Shown here: positions 7,770-16,689 of the stretch, in pieces | How the letters are laid out: each line of letters starts with the position of its first letter | How positions within the stretch are numbered: position 1 is the stretch's first letter | NCBI RefSeq assembly: GCF_900114015.1 | Contig: NZ_FORN01000002.1 | Location: 124,001 to 188,000 of the forward strand | DNA from: Caulobacter sp. UNC279MFTsu5.1 | GTDB taxonomy: Bacteria; Pseudomonadota; Alphaproteobacteria; Caulobacterales; Caulobacteraceae | DNA: 64,000 bases | Reading direction: 5' to 3' | Notes under the pieces: model-generated | Seen by the model: only the letters and a program-made list of their open reading frames with translations | What the model was told of the DNA's origin: nothing | The model's database searches: none | Translations under genes and position numbers: made by a program

Positions 7770-10211
7770 ATGCTCGACCTTCGTGAGTATCGCCGCCGCG
7801 CGGCCGGGCTCTGCGATTTCCTGCCGTGGGCGGCCCTGGTCGCGCCGGGCGTCGTCCTCAACAAGGATGGTAGCTTCCAGCGCACGGCCGCCTTCCGTGG
7901 TCCCGATCTGGACAGCGCCACCGAGGTCGAGACCGGGGTGGCGGCTGCACGCCTCAACAGCGCCCTGCGCCGGTTGGGCTCGGGCTGGGCGATGTTCATC
8001 GAAGCCCGGCGCGATCCCAGCGACGGCTACCCCGCCAGCGCCTTCGCCGATCCGGTCTCGGCCCTGGTCGACGAGGAGCGCAAGGCCAGCTTCGCCGCCG
8101 ACGGCGAACACTTCGAGAGCCGTTACTTCCTGACGCTGCTCTACCAGCCACCGGCCGAACGGGCAGGGCGGCTGGAGGCGGCCTTCATCGAGGGACGGGC
8201 CCAGCGGGGTCTGGACTGGCGGGCCGAGCTGGCCGGCTTCGTCGATCGCACTGACCGTCTTCTGGGGCTGCTGGAGGCCCTGATGCCTCAGGTGGCCTGG
8301 CTCGATGACGCCGGGACCTTGAGCTTCCTGCATGGGGCGGTGTCGACCACCCGGCAGCGCGTGGCCGTCCCCGAAACCCCGATGCAGCTGGACGCGCTGC
8401 TGGCGACCGAGGGGCTGACCGGCGGCCTCGAACCCCAGTTGGGTGCAGCGCACCTGCGGGTCCTGACGCTGACGGGCTTCCCGGTCGCCACCGCGCCAGG
8501 CCTGCTCGACGAACTCAATCGCCTGCCGATCGCCTACCGCTGGACCACCCGGGCGATCTGCCTGGACAAGACCGCGGCCAACGGGGTGCTGGCGAAGATA
8601 CGGCGCCAGTGGTTCGCCAAGCGCAAGTCGGTCCTGGCCCTGCTGCGCGAAGCCCTGACCCAGGAGCCTTCGGCCCTGGTCGACAACGACGCGGCCAACA
8701 AGGCCTCTGAAGCTGACCAGGCCCTGCAGGACCTCGGCGGCGACGCGGTGGCCTACGCCTATGTCACCGCCACGCTGGTCGTCTGGGATCGGGACCCGGT
8801 CCGAGCCGACGCCAAGCTAGCCTTGGCCGAGAAGGTCATCCAGGGCCGCGACCTGACGGTGATGCGCGAGCGGGCAAACGCCGTGGAGGCGTGGCTGGGG
8901 ACCCTGCCGGGCCACGTCTTCGCCAATGTCCGCCAGCCGCTGCTGTCGACCCTCAACCTCGTCCACCTGGCGCCGGTAAGCGCGGTCTGGGCAGGGGCCG
9001 AACGCAACGTCCATCTGGACGGTCCGCCACTGATGATGGCGACCGCCGCCGGCTCGACGCCGTTTCGGCTGTCGCTGCACGTGGGCGACGTCGGCCACAG
9101 CTTGGTCGTCGGTCCGACGGGCGCGGGCAAGAGCGTGCTCCTGGCCATGCTGGCCCTGCAGTTTCGACGCTATCCGCGCGCCCGCGTCTTTGCCTTCGAC
9201 CATGGCGGCTCGATCCGCGCGGCGGTCCTGGGGATGGGCGGCGCCTTCCATGACCTGGGCGGGGTGCTGGCCGATACGGGAAGCGCGGTGGCCCTGCAGC
9301 CCCTGGCGCGGATCGATCGACGCGGCGAGCACGTCTGGGCGGTCGGCTGGCTGTCGGCAATCCTGAGCCGGGCTGGGGTGAACATCACGCCGGAGGTGCG
9401 CGGCCACCTGTGGTCGGCGCTGACCAGTCTGGCCGGCGCCCCGGTCCCGGAGCGGACCCTGAGCGGGCTTTGCGCGCTACTGGCCCCGCCGCCGCTCAAG
9501 CGCGCCCTGGAGCCCTATGTGGTCGGCGGCCCGTTCGGCGCGCTGCTCGACGCCGAGGGCGAGGCCCTGGGCGAGGACCGCATCCAGGCCTTCGAAACCG
9601 AAGGCCTGGTCGGCACGGCCGCGGCCGCCCCGGTGCTGGCCTACCTCTTCCATCGCATCGAGACGCGTCTCGACGGTTCGCCGACCCTGATCCTGGTCGA
9701 CGAGGGCTGGCTGGCCCTGGACGACCCGGCCTTCGGCGAGCAGCTGCGCAAGTGGCTAAAGACCCTGCGCAAGAAGAACGGCGCGGTCGTCTTCGCCACC
9801 CAATCCCTGGCCGACGTCGAGGCCAGCAGCATCGCCGCGTCGCTGATCGAGCTGTGCCCCAGCCGGATTTTCCTACCCAACGCCCACGGCGCCGAACCGC
9901 AAGGCGCGGCCTTCTACCGGCGCTTCGGGCTCAACGGTCGCCAGATAGAGCTGATCGCCCACGCCGTCCCCAAGCGTGACTACTACCTGCAGTCGCCGCT
10001 CGGTGGGCGACTGTTCGAGCTGGGTCTTGGGCCGGTGGCCCTGGCCTTCGCCGCCGCCTCGTCCAAGGCCGACCAGGCTGCGATCGCCGACACGCTGAGC
10101 GCCTTCGGACCGGCCGACTTCGCCCGCGCCTGGCTCATCCGGCGCGGGCTGCCCTGGGCCGCCGAGCTGCTGGGCCCTGCTTCTTCCTTCCTTCCGGAGA
10201 CATCGTCATGA
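7770..10211 (+). CDS. trbE: Conjugal transfer ATPase TrbE (VirB4-like)
   Basis: An 813-residue VirB4-family ATPase, full length for the family. The N-terminal half is the CagE/TrbE/VirB domain (TKTAANGVLAKIRRQW region and surrounding helices). The C-terminal RecA-like domain carries Walker A VGPTGAGKSVLL at about residue 448 and Walker B TLILVDEGWLAL, with a downstream ATQSLADVE motif. It drives assembly of the secretion channel and pilus. It follows trbD by 3 nt and overlaps trbJ by an ATGA junction. No frameshift or missing motif is evident, so this part of the machine looks intact. Confidence 0.95.
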   Translation: MLDLREYRRRAAGLCDFLPWAALVAPGVVLNKDGSFQRTAAFRGPDLDSATEVETGVAAARLNSALRRLGSGWAMFIEARRDPSDGYPASAFADPVSALVDEERKASFAADGEHFESRYFLTLLYQPPAERAGRLEAAFIEGRAQRGLDWRAELAGFVDRTDRLLGLLEALMPQVAWLDDAGTLSFLHGAVSTTRQRVAVPETPMQLDALLATEGLTGGLEPQLGAAHLRVLTLTGFPVATAPGLLDELNRLPIAYRWTTRAICLDKTAANGVLAKIRRQWFAKRKSVLALLREALTQEPSALVDNDAANKASEADQALQDLGGDAVAYAYVTATLVVWDRDPVRADAKLALAEKVIQGRDLTVMRERANAVEAWLGTLPGHVFANVRQPLLSTLNLVHLAPVSAVWAGAERNVHLDGPPLMMATAAGSTPFRLSLHVGDVGHSLVVGPTGAGKSVLLAMLALQFRRYPRARVFAFDHGGSIRAAVLGMGGAFHDLGGVLADTGSAVALQPLARIDRRGEHVWAVGWLSAILSRAGVNITPEVRGHLWSALTSLAGAPVPERTLSGLCALLAPPPLKRALEPYVVGGPFGALLDAEGEALGEDRIQAFETEGLVGTAAAAPVLAYLFHRIETRLDGSPTLILVDEGWLALDDPAFGEQLRKWLKTLRKKNGAVVFATQSLADVEASSIAASLIELCPSRIFLPNAHGAEPQGAAFYRRFGLNGRQIELIAHAVPKRDYYLQSPLGGRLFELGLGPVALAFAAASSKADQAAIADTLSAFGPADFARAWLIRRGLPWAAELLGPASSFLPETSS

Positions 10212-10912
10212 CCCTCCACCGCCGCGGCTTTATCGCCGCACTGGGTCTGGGGCTGGCCGTCGCGCCGCTCGCCCATGCCCAGTTCACCGTCTTCGATCCC
10301 AGCAACTACGCGCAGAACGTCCTGACGGCGGCGCGCACGCTGGAGAGCGTCAACAACCAGATCCGCTCGCTGCAGAACGAGGCGCAGATGCTGATGGGGC
10401 AGGCCAAGGCCCTGGCCAACCTGCCGTTCTCGTCCCTGGCCGCACTTCAGGCCCAGCTCACCGAGACCCGTCGGTTGCTGAGCCAGGCCCAGGGCATCGC
10501 CTATGACGTCTCCCAGATCCAGACCAGCTTTCGGCAGTCCTATGACGTCCTGAACGGTCCGGTCACGGGCGCGACCCTGGCCGCGCGCGCCGACGCCCGC
10601 TGGGATGCGGCGGTGGCCGGGCTGCAGGACGCCCTGAAGCTTCAGGCTGGGATCGTCGGGGGCTTCGGCGACAGCGCCAGCCAGATGAGCCAGCTCGTGG
10701 ACGCCAGCCAGGACGCGATCGGCGGGCTGCAGGCCGCCCAGGCCGGCAACCAGCTGCTGGCGCTCCAATCCCAGCAGTTGGCCCAGCTCCTGGCCCTGAC
10801 CGCGGCCCAAGGCCGAGCTGAAGCCCTGGAGGCAGCCGATCGCGCCGCGGCCCGGGCCGACGCCAAGGCCCGGTTCGCCAAGTTCATGGGCCGCGAAGGA
10901 AGCGGACAATGA
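10208..10912 (+). CDS. trbJ: Conjugal transfer protein TrbJ (VirB5-like)
   Basis: A 234-residue secreted or periplasmic component. An N-terminal signal peptide with Arg residues then a hydrophobic core (RRGFIAALGLGLAVAPLAHA) precedes the mature start QFTVFDPSNYAQN, the conserved opening of TrbJ. The remainder is a long helical, Gln-rich coiled-coil region. TrbJ is expected at the pilus tip or periplasmic channel. It overlaps trbE and the next gene by 4 nt each. Confidence 0.9.
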   Translation: MTLHRRGFIAALGLGLAVAPLAHAQFTVFDPSNYAQNVLTAARTLESVNNQIRSLQNEAQMLMGQAKALANLPFSSLAALQAQLTETRRLLSQAQGIAYDVSQIQTSFRQSYDVLNGPVTGATLAARADARWDAAVAGLQDALKLQAGIVGGFGDSASQMSQLVDASQDAIGGLQAAQAGNQLLALQSQQLAQLLALTAAQGRAEALEAADRAAARADAKARFAKFMGREGSGQ

Positions 10913-11139
10913 TCCGCGCGGTGGCCATGGCCCTGGCCGTGTGGATCGGGCTGATCGCCATCGTCCTGACCGCGCGTCACGAAGTTTCTGCGCCGGCCAA
11001 GCCGCCAGTCGCCGTTCAGGCCCGCCAGGACGAGCTGGCCAGGTGCCGGGCGATCGGGGAGGGCGCGGCCAACGACGCCGCCTGCCATGCCGCCTGGGCC
11101 AAGGCTCGGGCGCGCTTCTTCGGGAGGGACGCCTCGTGA
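10909..11139 (+). CDS. trbK: TrbK-like entry-exclusion protein
   Basis: A 76-residue protein with one N-terminal transmembrane or signal segment and a short Cys-containing domain (LARCRAIGEGAANDAACHAAW) with two cysteines that could pair in the periplasm. This matches the small TrbK-alt proteins found between trbJ and trbL, thought to block redundant mating between carriers. Overlaps at both ends (ATGA, then GTGA) place it firmly in the operon. Confidence 0.75.
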   Translation: MIRAVAMALAVWIGLIAIVLTARHEVSAPAKPPVAVQARQDELARCRAIGEGAANDAACHAAWAKARARFFGRDAS

Positions 11140-12365
11140 GCGACCTTTCCGTCGTCGACCAGTTCTTCGACACCTTCAATCGCTACATCGACTCCGGCTT
11201 TGGGCTGGTTCACGGCGAGGTGTCGTTCCTGTCGGCCACCCTGGTGGCCATCGATGTGACCCTGGCGGCCCTGATGTGGTCCTGGTCCACCGGCGAGGAC
11301 ATCCTGGCCCGGCTGGTGCGCAAGACCCTCTATGTCGGCTTCTTCGCCTTCATCATCGGCAACTTCCAACGCCTGGCCGGCATCGTCCTGACGAGTTTCG
11401 CGGGCCTGGGGCTGAAGGCGTCTGGCGCCGGCCTCTCAGCCGACGATCTCCTGCGCCCCGGCAAGCTGGCCCTGACTGGGTTTTCGGCGGCCATGCCATT
11501 CCTCGAGGCCGCCTCGGATCTGACCGGCTTTCCGGCCTTCTTCGAGAACATGGTGCAGGCCGTCGTCCTGCTGGTGGGCTGGATCCTGGTCCTGCTGGCC
11601 TTCTTCATCATGGCCGTCCAGCTCTTCGTGACTCTGATCGAGTTCAAGCTGGTTACCCTGGCCGGCTTTGTGCTGGTCCCCTTCGGGCTCTTCGGCAAGA
11701 CCGCGTTCCTGGCCGAGCGCGTGCTGGGCGGCGTGGCCGCCACGGGTGTCAAGGTTTTGGTCCTGGCGGTGATCGTCGGGATCGGCTCGACCCTCTTTGA
11801 GACCTTCCAGCAGCAGGCCGGCGGCGAGGCCCCGACCTTGGTGGAGGTGGCCGCGATGGTGCTGGCCGCCCTGGTTCTCCTGGGTCTTTCCATCTTCAGC
11901 CCTTCGGTGGCCGCGGGCCTTTTGTCAGGCGCGCCGCAGCTGGGCGCCGGCGCGGCGGTCGGGACGGGCCTGGTGGCCGGCGGTGTGGCCATGGCCGGCG
12001 CTGGGCTTGCCAGCATCGCGCTGGGGGGCTCGGCCAGCGCCGCGGCGGCGGCCGGCGGTGGCGCGGCTGGCGGTGGCCTGGGCGGCGGTCCGGCCGGTGG
12101 CGCGCCAAGCGGCGGTCCGACGCCGCCGCAACCGGGCGGATCCTCGCCCAGCGGAGCCGCGCCTCAGCCTTCGCCGAAGCCGCGCACCGACAATCGCGAT
12201 CCGGGCGACGGCGGCGGTCAGCCCTCCGGCGGTGCCGAGCCGGACTGGGCGCGAGACCTGAAGACCAAGCAGGCCGTGGCGCATGGGGTGAGCCTGGCCG
12301 CCCACGCCACGGCTGCGGGCGACAATCACGGCGGCGGCGCTGCCCCCAAAATCTCGGAGGACTGA
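11136..12365 (+). CDS. trbL: Conjugal transfer membrane protein TrbL (VirB6-like)
   Basis: A 409-residue polytopic inner-membrane protein with about six hydrophobic helices between residues 30 and 270, followed by a long Gly/Pro/Ala-rich low-complexity tail (about 290-380) and a short charged end. The layout is that of TrbL/VirB6, which forms part of the inner-membrane channel. The GTG start at 11136 has a GGGAGGG ribosome binding site (11122-11128) and overlaps the trbK stop. The glycine-rich tail is typical of these proteins. Confidence 0.9.
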   Translation: MSDLSVVDQFFDTFNRYIDSGFGLVHGEVSFLSATLVAIDVTLAALMWSWSTGEDILARLVRKTLYVGFFAFIIGNFQRLAGIVLTSFAGLGLKASGAGLSADDLLRPGKLALTGFSAAMPFLEAASDLTGFPAFFENMVQAVVLLVGWILVLLAFFIMAVQLFVTLIEFKLVTLAGFVLVPFGLFGKTAFLAERVLGGVAATGVKVLVLAVIVGIGSTLFETFQQQAGGEAPTLVEVAAMVLAALVLLGLSIFSPSVAAGLLSGAPQLGAGAAVGTGLVAGGVAMAGAGLASIALGGSASAAAAAGGGAAGGGLGGGPAGGAPSGGPTPPQPGGSSPSGAAPQPSPKPRTDNRDPGDGGGQPSGGAEPDWARDLKTKQAVAHGVSLAAHATAAGDNHGGGAAPKISED

Positions 12366-12367
12366 CC

Positions 12368-13054
12368 ATGAACCCCTTCAAGGGATCGGCGCGCTATGGC
12401 GCGACGCCGGCGCCGGAGACCCCCTATCAACGAGCGGGACAGGCCTGGGACGAGCGGATCGGATCGGCCCGTGTCCAGGCCGCCAACTGGCGATACGCCG
12501 CCCTGGGGTTGTTGCTGGCCAACACCGCCTTGTCGGGAAGTCTGGCCTGGCTGGCCGCCAGAGGATCGATCACCCCCTGGGTGGTGCAGGTGGACAAGCT
12601 GGGCGAACCGCGGATCGTCGCGCCGGCCGCCTTGGGTGCCAAGCCCGCCGACGCGGCGATCGCCTGGGCGCTGTCGCGGTTCATCGCCGACGTGCGCACC
12701 CGCTCAATCGATCCGGTCCTGATGCGCCAAGCCTGGCTCCGCGCCTACGACTTCGTCGAGGGCGATGGCGCGGCCACGCTGTCGGACTACGCCCGTCGCG
12801 CCGACCCGTTCGGCGAAGCCGCCCACACCCAGGTGTTGGTCGAGGTGACGAATGTGGTCCGCGCCTCGCCGACGAGCTTCCGGGTGACCTGGACCGAACA
12901 GCGCTTCACCGCCGGCGAGCGCGTCGGTGTCGAGCGCTGGGTCGCGGTCTTGGGCGTGTCGATCTCGACCCCGCGTACGCCGGAAGGCCTGAGGGCCAAC
13001 CCTTTGGGCGTGCGCATCAACGCCATCGCCTGGAGCAAGGAGTTCGGGGCATGA
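12368..13054 (+). CDS. trbF: Conjugal transfer protein TrbF (VirB8-like)
   Basis: A 228-residue bitopic inner-membrane protein: a short cytoplasmic N-terminus with PYQRAGQAWDERIG, one transmembrane helix (about residues 40-62), then a periplasmic domain containing WVVQVDKLGE and a C-terminal VNPLGVRI-like motif (RANPLGVRINAIAW). TrbF scaffolds the channel between TrbL and the outer-membrane core. It starts 2 nt after trbL and overlaps trbG by 4 nt. Confidence 0.92.
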   Translation: MNPFKGSARYGATPAPETPYQRAGQAWDERIGSARVQAANWRYAALGLLLANTALSGSLAWLAARGSITPWVVQVDKLGEPRIVAPAALGAKPADAAIAWALSRFIADVRTRSIDPVLMRQAWLRAYDFVEGDGAATLSDYARRADPFGEAAHTQVLVEVTNVVRASPTSFRVTWTEQRFTAGERVGVERWVAVLGVSISTPRTPEGLRANPLGVRINAIAWSKEFGA

Positions 13055-13818
13055 AGAGCCTGGCCATCCTCATCGCCGCCTGGCTGTCGGCGTCCGCCGT
13101 CGCGGCCCAGGATGCGCGCCTGGCCACGCCGGGCGGCGCGCGCGACTACGACTTCGTGGACCAGACCGTCTATCCGCTGGTCGCCACGCCCGGCCGTATC
13201 ACCGACATTGTCCTGGAGCCGGGCGAGACGCTGACGGGGCCGATCGCGGCGGGCGACACCGCCCGCTGGATCATCGCCGACAGCGCCAGCGGCTCTGGAT
13301 CCACGCGGCGCATCCATGTGCTGGTCAAGCCGACGGTCGCGCCGCTGGCCACCAACCTGCTGATCATGTCCGACCGCCGCACCTACCATCTGGAACTGCG
13401 GGCCAGCGCCCGGACCTGGTTCTCCGAGATCGCTTGGCGCTATCCGCCAGTCGAACCGTCACCGGTGCCTATCCCGGCCGAGCCGATCGCACCCGCGGAG
13501 ATCACCATTCCCGATCCGGAAGGATCGATCTTCGCTTACCGGCTCGAGGGGGATCAGGTCGCCTGGCGGCCCGCGCGGGTCTTCGACAACGGCCGGCGCA
13601 CCTACATCGTCTTTGCGCCGAGCGCCGATCTCACGGCGCTGCCGCCGCTCTATCAGGTTGGTGAGGATGGCAAGGCCAGCGAGCTGATCGACTACCACGT
13701 CTTCGGTCGGACCCTGATCGTCGATCGCCTCGTGGATCGGGTCGAGCTGCGCCTGGGCCTGGGGCGCAGGGCCAAAGCCGTCCGCATCATCCGCACGGCC
13801 AAGGAGGCGACGCGATGA
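13051..13818 (+). CDS. trbG: Conjugal transfer protein TrbG (VirB9-like)
   Basis: A 255-residue periplasmic core protein with an N-terminal signal peptide (ILIAAWLSASAVAAQDA) and the VirB9/CagX domain: PGRITDIVLEPGE near the N-terminus and the YRLEGDQVAWRPARVFDNG region at about residues 165-185. It would build the outer-membrane core complex with TrbI. Start and stop overlap trbF and trbI by 4 nt. Confidence 0.93.
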   Translation: MKSLAILIAAWLSASAVAAQDARLATPGGARDYDFVDQTVYPLVATPGRITDIVLEPGETLTGPIAAGDTARWIIADSASGSGSTRRIHVLVKPTVAPLATNLLIMSDRRTYHLELRASARTWFSEIAWRYPPVEPSPVPIPAEPIAPAEITIPDPEGSIFAYRLEGDQVAWRPARVFDNGRRTYIVFAPSADLTALPPLYQVGEDGKASELIDYHVFGRTLIVDRLVDRVELRLGLGRRAKAVRIIRTAKEATR

Positions 13819-14948
13819 ACGAGCAGCACCACCCCGATGCGGCCGACAGCCCCAAGACCCTGCGTCTTCGTGGAGACGCGCCGCCGGTCGCGAGGCTGTC
13901 GCGCCAGGCCCTGGCGATCGGCGCCGGCGTCTTGTCGACGACCCTGGTCGGAGCGCTCTTCTGGTCGCTCGCCGACCATCATAAGGCTGCGCCACCGGTC
14001 GCGCGTGAACCGGGGCCCGTGGCCCCGCCAGAGGGCGTGACCGCTCAACCGCGCGACTATCGCGCGAAGGCGACGCCACAGCTTGGCCCGCCCTTGCCCG
14101 GAGATCTGGGGCGACCGATCCTCAAGGCCCACAACCGGCGTTTCGACACAACCGCGGTCACCGCCACGCCCGCGCCGGACAGCGTTCCGGCCAGAGGCCC
14201 AGCCCCGTCGGCGCCGCGGGCGAGCGGCGCAACCCATGCCACGTCCGGCCTGTTCTTCGACGCGATGACCGATCGCAAGCCCCAGGCGGATCAAGCTGGC
14301 GGCGCTGCCGTCACGCCCGTCGTCCCGTCCGCGGACTCGCGCACGACCAGCCCCGAACGGCTGGCAACACCAGCCTCCAACTACATCGTGCTGGCGGGAA
14401 CGAGCATTTCCGGCGCTCTGGTGACCGGGCTTCGGTCCGACGCGCCCGGCCTAGCGGTGGGGCAGGTGACCCGAGACGTCTTCGACGGGCTGGGGCGCGG
14501 CGTGCGGTTGATCCCGGCTGGCGCACGGCTGATCGGCGGGTACGACACCGAGGTCGCGTCGGGCGCGGCGCGGCTGCGGATCAAGTGGACGCGTCTGATC
14601 CTGCCCGATGGGCGCTCGATCGTGCTGGATGATCTGCCCGCCGCCGACGCACAGGGCTTTGCCGGGCTGCAGGACGGTGTCGACCGCCACGGCCGAGCCG
14701 TCGTTGGCGCGGCCGCGCTCAGCACCGTCCTGGCTCTGGGCGCCGAGGCCGGCTCCAGCAGCGACGACGCCTTGATCGAGGCCATCAGGCGCGGAGGGGC
14801 GAGGTCGGTTTCGGACGTTGGCCAGCAGGCGGTCTCCAAGAGCCTGGCCTTGCCGCCGGTCCTCACCGTGCGGCCCGGCGCTCCGATGACGGTCTTGCTG
14901 GCGCGCGATCTGGTTCTTGAACCCTACGAAGAGAAGGCGACCCGATGA
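13815..14948 (+). CDS. trbI: Conjugal transfer protein TrbI (VirB10-like)
   Basis: A 377-residue channel protein. A cytoplasmic N-terminus and one membrane helix (about residues 32-55) are followed by a Pro-rich linker and the TrbI/VirB10 domain: YIVLAGTSISGALVTGLRSD, then QVTRDVFD and LIPAGARLIGGYD, ending in the PGAPMTVLLARDLVLEPY segment. VirB10 proteins span both membranes. The gene overlaps trbG and the next small gene by 4 nt. Confidence 0.94.
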   Translation: MNEQHHPDAADSPKTLRLRGDAPPVARLSRQALAIGAGVLSTTLVGALFWSLADHHKAAPPVAREPGPVAPPEGVTAQPRDYRAKATPQLGPPLPGDLGRPILKAHNRRFDTTAVTATPAPDSVPARGPAPSAPRASGATHATSGLFFDAMTDRKPQADQAGGAAVTPVVPSADSRTTSPERLATPASNYIVLAGTSISGALVTGLRSDAPGLAVGQVTRDVFDGLGRGVRLIPAGARLIGGYDTEVASGAARLRIKWTRLILPDGRSIVLDDLPAADAQGFAGLQDGVDRHGRAVVGAAALSTVLALGAEAGSSSDDALIEAIRRGGARSVSDVGQQAVSKSLALPPVLTVRPGAPMTVLLARDLVLEPYEEKATR

Positions 14949-15169
14949 GCAAGCTGAAACTGGGGCCGATCGAGGACGACACGCCGGTCAAGCTTGCCCT
15001 TGAGCTTCCTGCGGCGCTGCACCGCGATCTTGTCGACTACGCCAAGGTCTTGGCCACCGAAACCGGCGGCAAAGCGGTGGAGCCGGCCAAGCTCGTCGCG
15101 CCGATGCTCGCGCGGTTCATGGCCACCGACCGGGCGTTCGTGCGCGGTCGCCGGTCTCGCAGCGCCTAG
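14945..15169 (+). CDS. DUF2274 protein, last gene of the trb operon
   Basis: A 74-residue protein with KLKLGPIEDDTPVKLALELP followed by an amphipathic helix region, characteristic of the DUF2274 proteins that commonly end trb operons in these elements. The LxLP-HRDLVDYAKVL part resembles a ribbon-helix-helix fold, so DNA binding is possible. It overlaps trbI by an ATGA junction. Homologous element sequence is no longer recognisable after its stop, so it marks the right limit of the recognisable element. Confidence 0.85.
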   Translation: MSKLKLGPIEDDTPVKLALELPAALHRDLVDYAKVLATETGGKAVEPAKLVAPMLARFMATDRAFVRGRRSRSA

Positions 15170-15189
15170 GTCGAAGGTGTGAGGAGGCG

Positions 15190-15471
15190 TTGGTCCACGC
15201 CGCCCTGTTGCCGCGGGATCGACTTGGCGCGCGGCGGGCCTTCACCCTGCCGGCCCAACGGGTGTCGTTCGACGCCCTGATCGCGGCGCTGAAGCGACGC
15301 TATCCCCAGAGCCGGTCGACGGTCGCCTTCGCGCCCGACGCCGAGATCGAAGCCCAGTTCGCCCGGCAACCTGTCCTGACGACCGCCCTCGGCGACCTCC
15401 TGGGCTTTCGTCACGACGGCGATCTGGACGCTCTGGTCCGGCAAGCCCTGGCGCAGGCCGCGGCGTCATGA
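15190..15471 (+). pseudogene. C-terminal remnant of an SDR dehydrogenase (D-erythronate dehydrogenase-like)
   Basis: The 93-codon open stretch (ARRAFTLPAQRVSFDALIAAL ... LLGFRHDGDLDALVRQAL in abbreviated form) resembles only the C-terminal substrate domain of extended SDR proteins of the D-erythronate dehydrogenase (DenD) type. The Rossmann GxxGxxG half and the catalytic Tyr-Lys are missing. A GAGGAGG plus TTG at 15190 could allow accidental translation. The truncation begins within 20 bp of the last conjugation gene, so insertion of the mobile element or a later deletion probably cut a dehydrogenase gene that once preceded the FAH-family gene. Confidence 0.6.
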
Positions 15472-15541
15472 TCGCCGTTCGACCTGGCCGGACGGGTCGT
15501 GTTGGCGACCACCCTCTGGGATGGAAACGAGGAACTCGCTC

Positions 15542-16534
15542 ATGAAGCTCTCCACACTCGCCGATGGGAGCAGGGATGGCCGGCTGGTGATCGTCTCGGC
15601 CGACCTGACCCGCGCCATCGCCGCCGACGATATCGCGCCCACGCTGCAGGCGGCGCTGGACGCATGGTCCAATGTCGAGGCGGCCTTACGGGCGCGCTCC
15701 GATGATCTGGCGTCGGGTCGCGCCGCCGCCGCCTTCGACTATTCCCAGGCCCAGGCTCTGGCGCCATTGCCGCGCGCTTGGCAGTGGCTGGACGGGTCAG
15801 CCTATGAGAGCCATGGCGAGCTGATGCAGAGGGTCTTCAAGATGGATCCAACGCCCAAGGGAAGACCCCTTATGTATCAAGGGGTTTCCGACACCTTCTA
15901 TAGCGCCACTCAAGACGTCGCCTTTCCCAGCGAGGACGACGGTATCGATTTCGAAGGCGAGTTCGGCGTCATTGTCGACGAGACTCCGATGGGCGTGACG
16001 GCCGAGCAGGCGGCGCGCCATATCCGCCTGGTCGTCCAGATCAACGACTGGTCGTTGCGGACCCTGGCCCCGGTCGAGATGAAAACAGGCTTTGGCTGGA
16101 TCCAGGCCAAGCCGCCCTGCAGCATGGCCCCGCTGGCCGTCACGCCCGACGCGCTCGGCGCGTCATGGCGAGACGGCCGGGTCGATCTGCCGCTTTGCGT
16201 CGACTGGAATGGCCAGCGTTTTGGCGCCGCCGAGGGCTATCCAATGGCCTTTTCGTTTCCGCAACTGGTGTCGCACGCGGCGCGGACGCGCACGCTTTGC
16301 GCCGGCACCATCATCGGCTCGGGCACCGTGTCGAACGAGAATTACAGAGCCGTGGGGTCTTCGTGCATCGCAGAGCGCCGAGGGATCGAAATCCTCGACG
16401 AAGGCGCCCCGCGCACAGGCTTCATGCGGTTTGGCGATCGGGTGAGGATGGAGACCCGCATGCGCGACGGCAGTCCTCTGTTCGGCGCCATCGATCAGCA
16501 GGTCGTCGAGGCCGGCGTCGCCAGGGCGATCTGA
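15542..16534 (+). CDS. Fumarylacetoacetate hydrolase (FAH) family protein
   Basis: A 330-residue protein with the FAH fold. An N-terminal domain (residues 1-75) precedes the catalytic domain containing DFEGEFGVIVDETPMGV (metal-ligand Glu residues), INDWSLR, and a late GSGTVSNEN loop. These enzymes hydrolyse C-C bonds of acylpyruvates or act as hydratases or dehydratases of sugar acids. The ATG at 15542 has GAGGA upstream; an ATG at 15521 lies before the ribosome binding site. The dehydrogenase remnant just upstream suggests the pair once formed a sugar-acid or aromatic-acid pathway. The substrate cannot be assigned. Confidence 0.82.
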   Translation: MKLSTLADGSRDGRLVIVSADLTRAIAADDIAPTLQAALDAWSNVEAALRARSDDLASGRAAAAFDYSQAQALAPLPRAWQWLDGSAYESHGELMQRVFKMDPTPKGRPLMYQGVSDTFYSATQDVAFPSEDDGIDFEGEFGVIVDETPMGVTAEQAARHIRLVVQINDWSLRTLAPVEMKTGFGWIQAKPPCSMAPLAVTPDALGASWRDGRVDLPLCVDWNGQRFGAAEGYPMAFSFPQLVSHAARTRTLCAGTIIGSGTVSNENYRAVGSSCIAERRGIEILDEGAPRTGFMRFGDRVRMETRMRDGSPLFGAIDQQVVEAGVARAI

Positions 16535-16542
16535 GCGCGCCC

Positions 16543-16660
16543 CTAGGCCTGGTCGATGATGGGTTGGATGCAGGCCTAGGCCCGGGACCTCGACGCCGAC
16601 GACGTCGCCGGCTTTCATTCCGGACGATGGTTCGCGCAAGCCTCGCGCGAGATCCTGCGC
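16543..16660 (-). pseudogene. Frameshifted C-terminal fragment of a second FAH-family gene
   Basis: On the minus strand, LREPSSGMKAGDVVGVEVPGLG followed, after a one-base frame change, by PIIDQA and a stop matches the usual C-terminal end of FAH hydrolases (MKxGDVVEVEIxGLGxLxNPI). Nothing upstream encodes the rest of the enzyme. It is a relic lying opposite to the intact FAH gene, showing that this stretch has been rearranged. Confidence 0.5.
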
Positions 16661-16689
16661 CGGACGCGGCGCCGGGATTGATCCCTGAT

